From: Polaromonas sp.
GTDB taxonomy: Bacteria > Pseudomonadota > Gammaproteobacteria > Burkholderiales > Burkholderiaceae_C
DNA: 7,238 bases
Assembly: GCA_014376885.1 (NCBI GenBank)
Contig: JACMQR010000301.1
Coordinates: 1-7,238, forward strand
Reading direction: 5' to 3'
Part shown: piece by piece, positions 6,156-7,238 of the stretch
Layout of the letters: every line of letters begins with the position of its first letter
Numbering within the stretch: position 1 is the stretch's first letter
Translations under genes and position numbers: made by a program
The notes under the pieces: generated by a model
The model's input: only the letters and a program-made list of their open reading frames with translations
What the model was told of the DNA's origin: nothing
Databases searched by the model: none

Positions 6156-7172
6156 CTACTGTTTGGGCCCTTCGACCAGGCGGCGCCCTAACGACACGGC
6201 ATAGGGCGCCACGCGGGCTGCCAGCATCGGGTCGCTAGAAGCCTCGACGCCCTTGGGCAGAACCATTGGGTTGTAGTTGATGGTCACGCAGGGACCGGTG
6301 GCATCGGGTGACACCGACTTGATGGTCAAGCGGCCGACGGTAACTTTCTTGCGCTCATCGGGCAGCGGCGTCACGGCGCTGTCGATCTTGTCACCGGGCT
6401 GCGCCAGTTGCACCACGAAATCGAAGGCCACCGGGCCGGCCGCCACGCGCTGGCGCAGGTCATCGAACAAAAACTCGGCGCCCTTGGCCTTGGCTTCCTC
6501 ATCGCTCAAGCCTTGTGTGCCGCCGACCGGCTCGAACACCCACTTGCCAAACTGCTTCTTGCCAGCGGCGTCGGTAAAGCCGAAGGCATGCACGCCCCAG
6601 TAGTTGACTTTTGCAAAACTGGCCGGCACGCTCTGGCTGGCAAAGTATTTGCCCTGGAGCAAGACCTCCGGGTTGGCGTCGGCAAAAGCCTTGACCTTGT
6701 CCGCATCGACCTTTTTCGTTTCCGGGTCTGGCGTTAGCGACGCCAGCCGGCCCAGCAGCTGCTGGGGCGTGGCCGCGCCGAACACCGGGGAGGAGATGTT
6801 GCCCATCAGCCAGGTCTCATTGGCGGGCAGATCAAACTGAAGCGCTAGGTTGCGCTGGCTCTTGACATTGTCCAGCGCCTTGGGATTGCCGCCGCCCATT
6901 GAAAAGCGGGCCACCACGGGAACCGCCTTGCCGCTAAAGGCTGACGACACCGACAGCGCACGGCCTTCTGCGTTCCCGACAAATTCGGCCATCGCGCAAA
7001 GGCCCTTGGCACCGGAGCGCCGAAAGCCTGAAAATTTACCGTTGACGCTTTCGAAGGCGTTGACCAGTTCGCTGGGATCAACCTGGGACCATGCGGGCAT
7101 GGCCAGTGCGGCAGCAGCGCAGGCGACAGCGGACAGAACCGCGCGCTGGGCAAAAGTAGAGATGGCGTTCAA
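6156..7172 (-). CDS. Secreted catalase-fold protein (catalase family peroxidase/SrpA-like) lacking the distal histidine
   Basis: The 338-residue product has a Sec signal peptide: a hydrophobic Ala/Leu-rich core follows Arg10, with likely cleavage after AWS at residue 29, so it should be periplasmic. The rest matches the short heme catalase-like family (about 340 residues against 480 or more for true catalases). VVARFSMGGGNP (86-97) corresponds to the catalase RFS strand, SSPVFGAATP (127-136) to the PVF segment, and ARVAPYAVSLGRR (319-331) to the proximal heme motif R-x3-Y with Arg320 and Tyr324. In active relatives the distal His lies in an H-[AT]-[KR]-G motif; here the segment reads FRRSGAKG (50-57), with Gly54 at that position. 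Ser127 stands where Asn is usual before PVF. Heme binding is therefore plausible, but ordinary catalase or peroxidase chemistry is doubtful. Translation starts at TTG7172, supported by AGGAG upstream and an in-frame TAA immediately before it. Family assignment is firm; function is open. Confidence 0.88.
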   Translation of the reverse strand: MNAISTFAQRAVLSAVACAAAALAMPAWSQVDPSELVNAFESVNGKFSGFRRSGAKGLCAMAEFVGNAEGRALSVSSAFSGKAVPVVARFSMGGGNPKALDNVKSQRNLALQFDLPANETWLMGNISSPVFGAATPQQLLGRLASLTPDPETKKVDADKVKAFADANPEVLLQGKYFASQSVPASFAKVNYWGVHAFGFTDAAGKKQFGKWVFEPVGGTQGLSDEEAKAKGAEFLFDDLRQRVAAGPVAFDFVVQLAQPGDKIDSAVTPLPDERKKVTVGRLTIKSVSPDATGPCVTINYNPMVLPKGVEASSDPMLAARVAPYAVSLGRRLVEGPKQ

Positions 7173-7178
7173 TTAACA

Positions 7179-7183
7179 CTCCT
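7179..7183 (-). promoter_or_regulatory. Shine-Dalgarno sequence fixing a TTG start for the catalase-like gene
   Basis: AGGAG on the minus strand lies 6 nt before TTG7172-7170. The codon just upstream of the TTG is TAA (7175-7173), so no earlier in-frame start exists. The next in-frame ATG, Met25, would remove most of the signal peptide. Together these make the TTG start convincing. Confidence 0.8.
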
Positions 7184-7238
7184 GTAGGCGGATAACAATA
7201 CACTGCGGCAGTCGCTCGGACGCCGCGCTCTTTCAACC

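Noticed and set aside
7189..7200. gcggataacaat resembles half of the E. coli lac operator
   Set aside because: A 12-nt match on one side only, with no LacI-type symmetry and no sugar-use gene nearby; probably coincidence.

Overview
The window is GC-rich chromosomal DNA from a betaproteobacterium, most likely of the Comamonadaceae (Polaromonas/Rhodoferax/Acidovorax type). I infer this from base composition, from the protein families present and from GC-rich 'cggccccct...gtgggggc' intergenic elements that I recall as common in that family. No RNA gene, CRISPR array, insertion sequence or phage gene is visible.

Layout. (1) 1-192, minus strand: the first 64 codons of a Tat-exported lipoprotein with a dinucleotide-binding GxGxxG motif, probably a flavin-dependent oxidoreductase, running off the left edge. 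(2) 193-366: a short intergenic stretch with two direct copies of a GC-rich element exactly 105 bp apart and a hairpin between them. (3) 349-3001, plus strand: a cell-envelope glycosylation group made of the C-terminal third of a GT9 (heptosyltransferase-like) glycosyltransferase, a GtrA-family membrane protein and a large ArnT/GT39-like lipid-linked-sugar glycosyltransferase. They are spaced 13 and 6 nt apart like an operon. The N-terminal two thirds of the GT9 gene are absent and the break lies at the edge of the second repeat. (4) 3068-4069, plus strand: an aldo/keto reductase with an intact catalytic tetrad and a strong ribosome-binding site. (5) 4123-6042, minus strand: a fusion of an LplT-like lysophospholipid transporter with a PlsC-type acyltransferase. 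(6) 6156-7172, minus strand: a secreted catalase-fold protein, in the same direction as and 113 nt upstream of the fusion gene.

How they fit together. The GtrA/ArnT-like pair would move and use a polyprenyl-phosphate sugar to decorate LPS or another envelope glycan, and GT9 would have belonged to the same pathway. The LplT-PlsC fusion would return lysophospholipid to the inner leaflet and reacylate it. So much of the window concerns the envelope, though the genes do not form one evident system.

The points most worth a second look are the catalase-like protein, which keeps the proximal heme-ligand motif R-x3-Y but has Gly where the distal catalytic His should be; the decapitated GT9 gene whose break coincides with a repeat; and the two-domain transporter-acyltransferase fusion without an acyl-ACP synthetase domain. 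I did not find convincing evidence for a wholly new multi-gene system.
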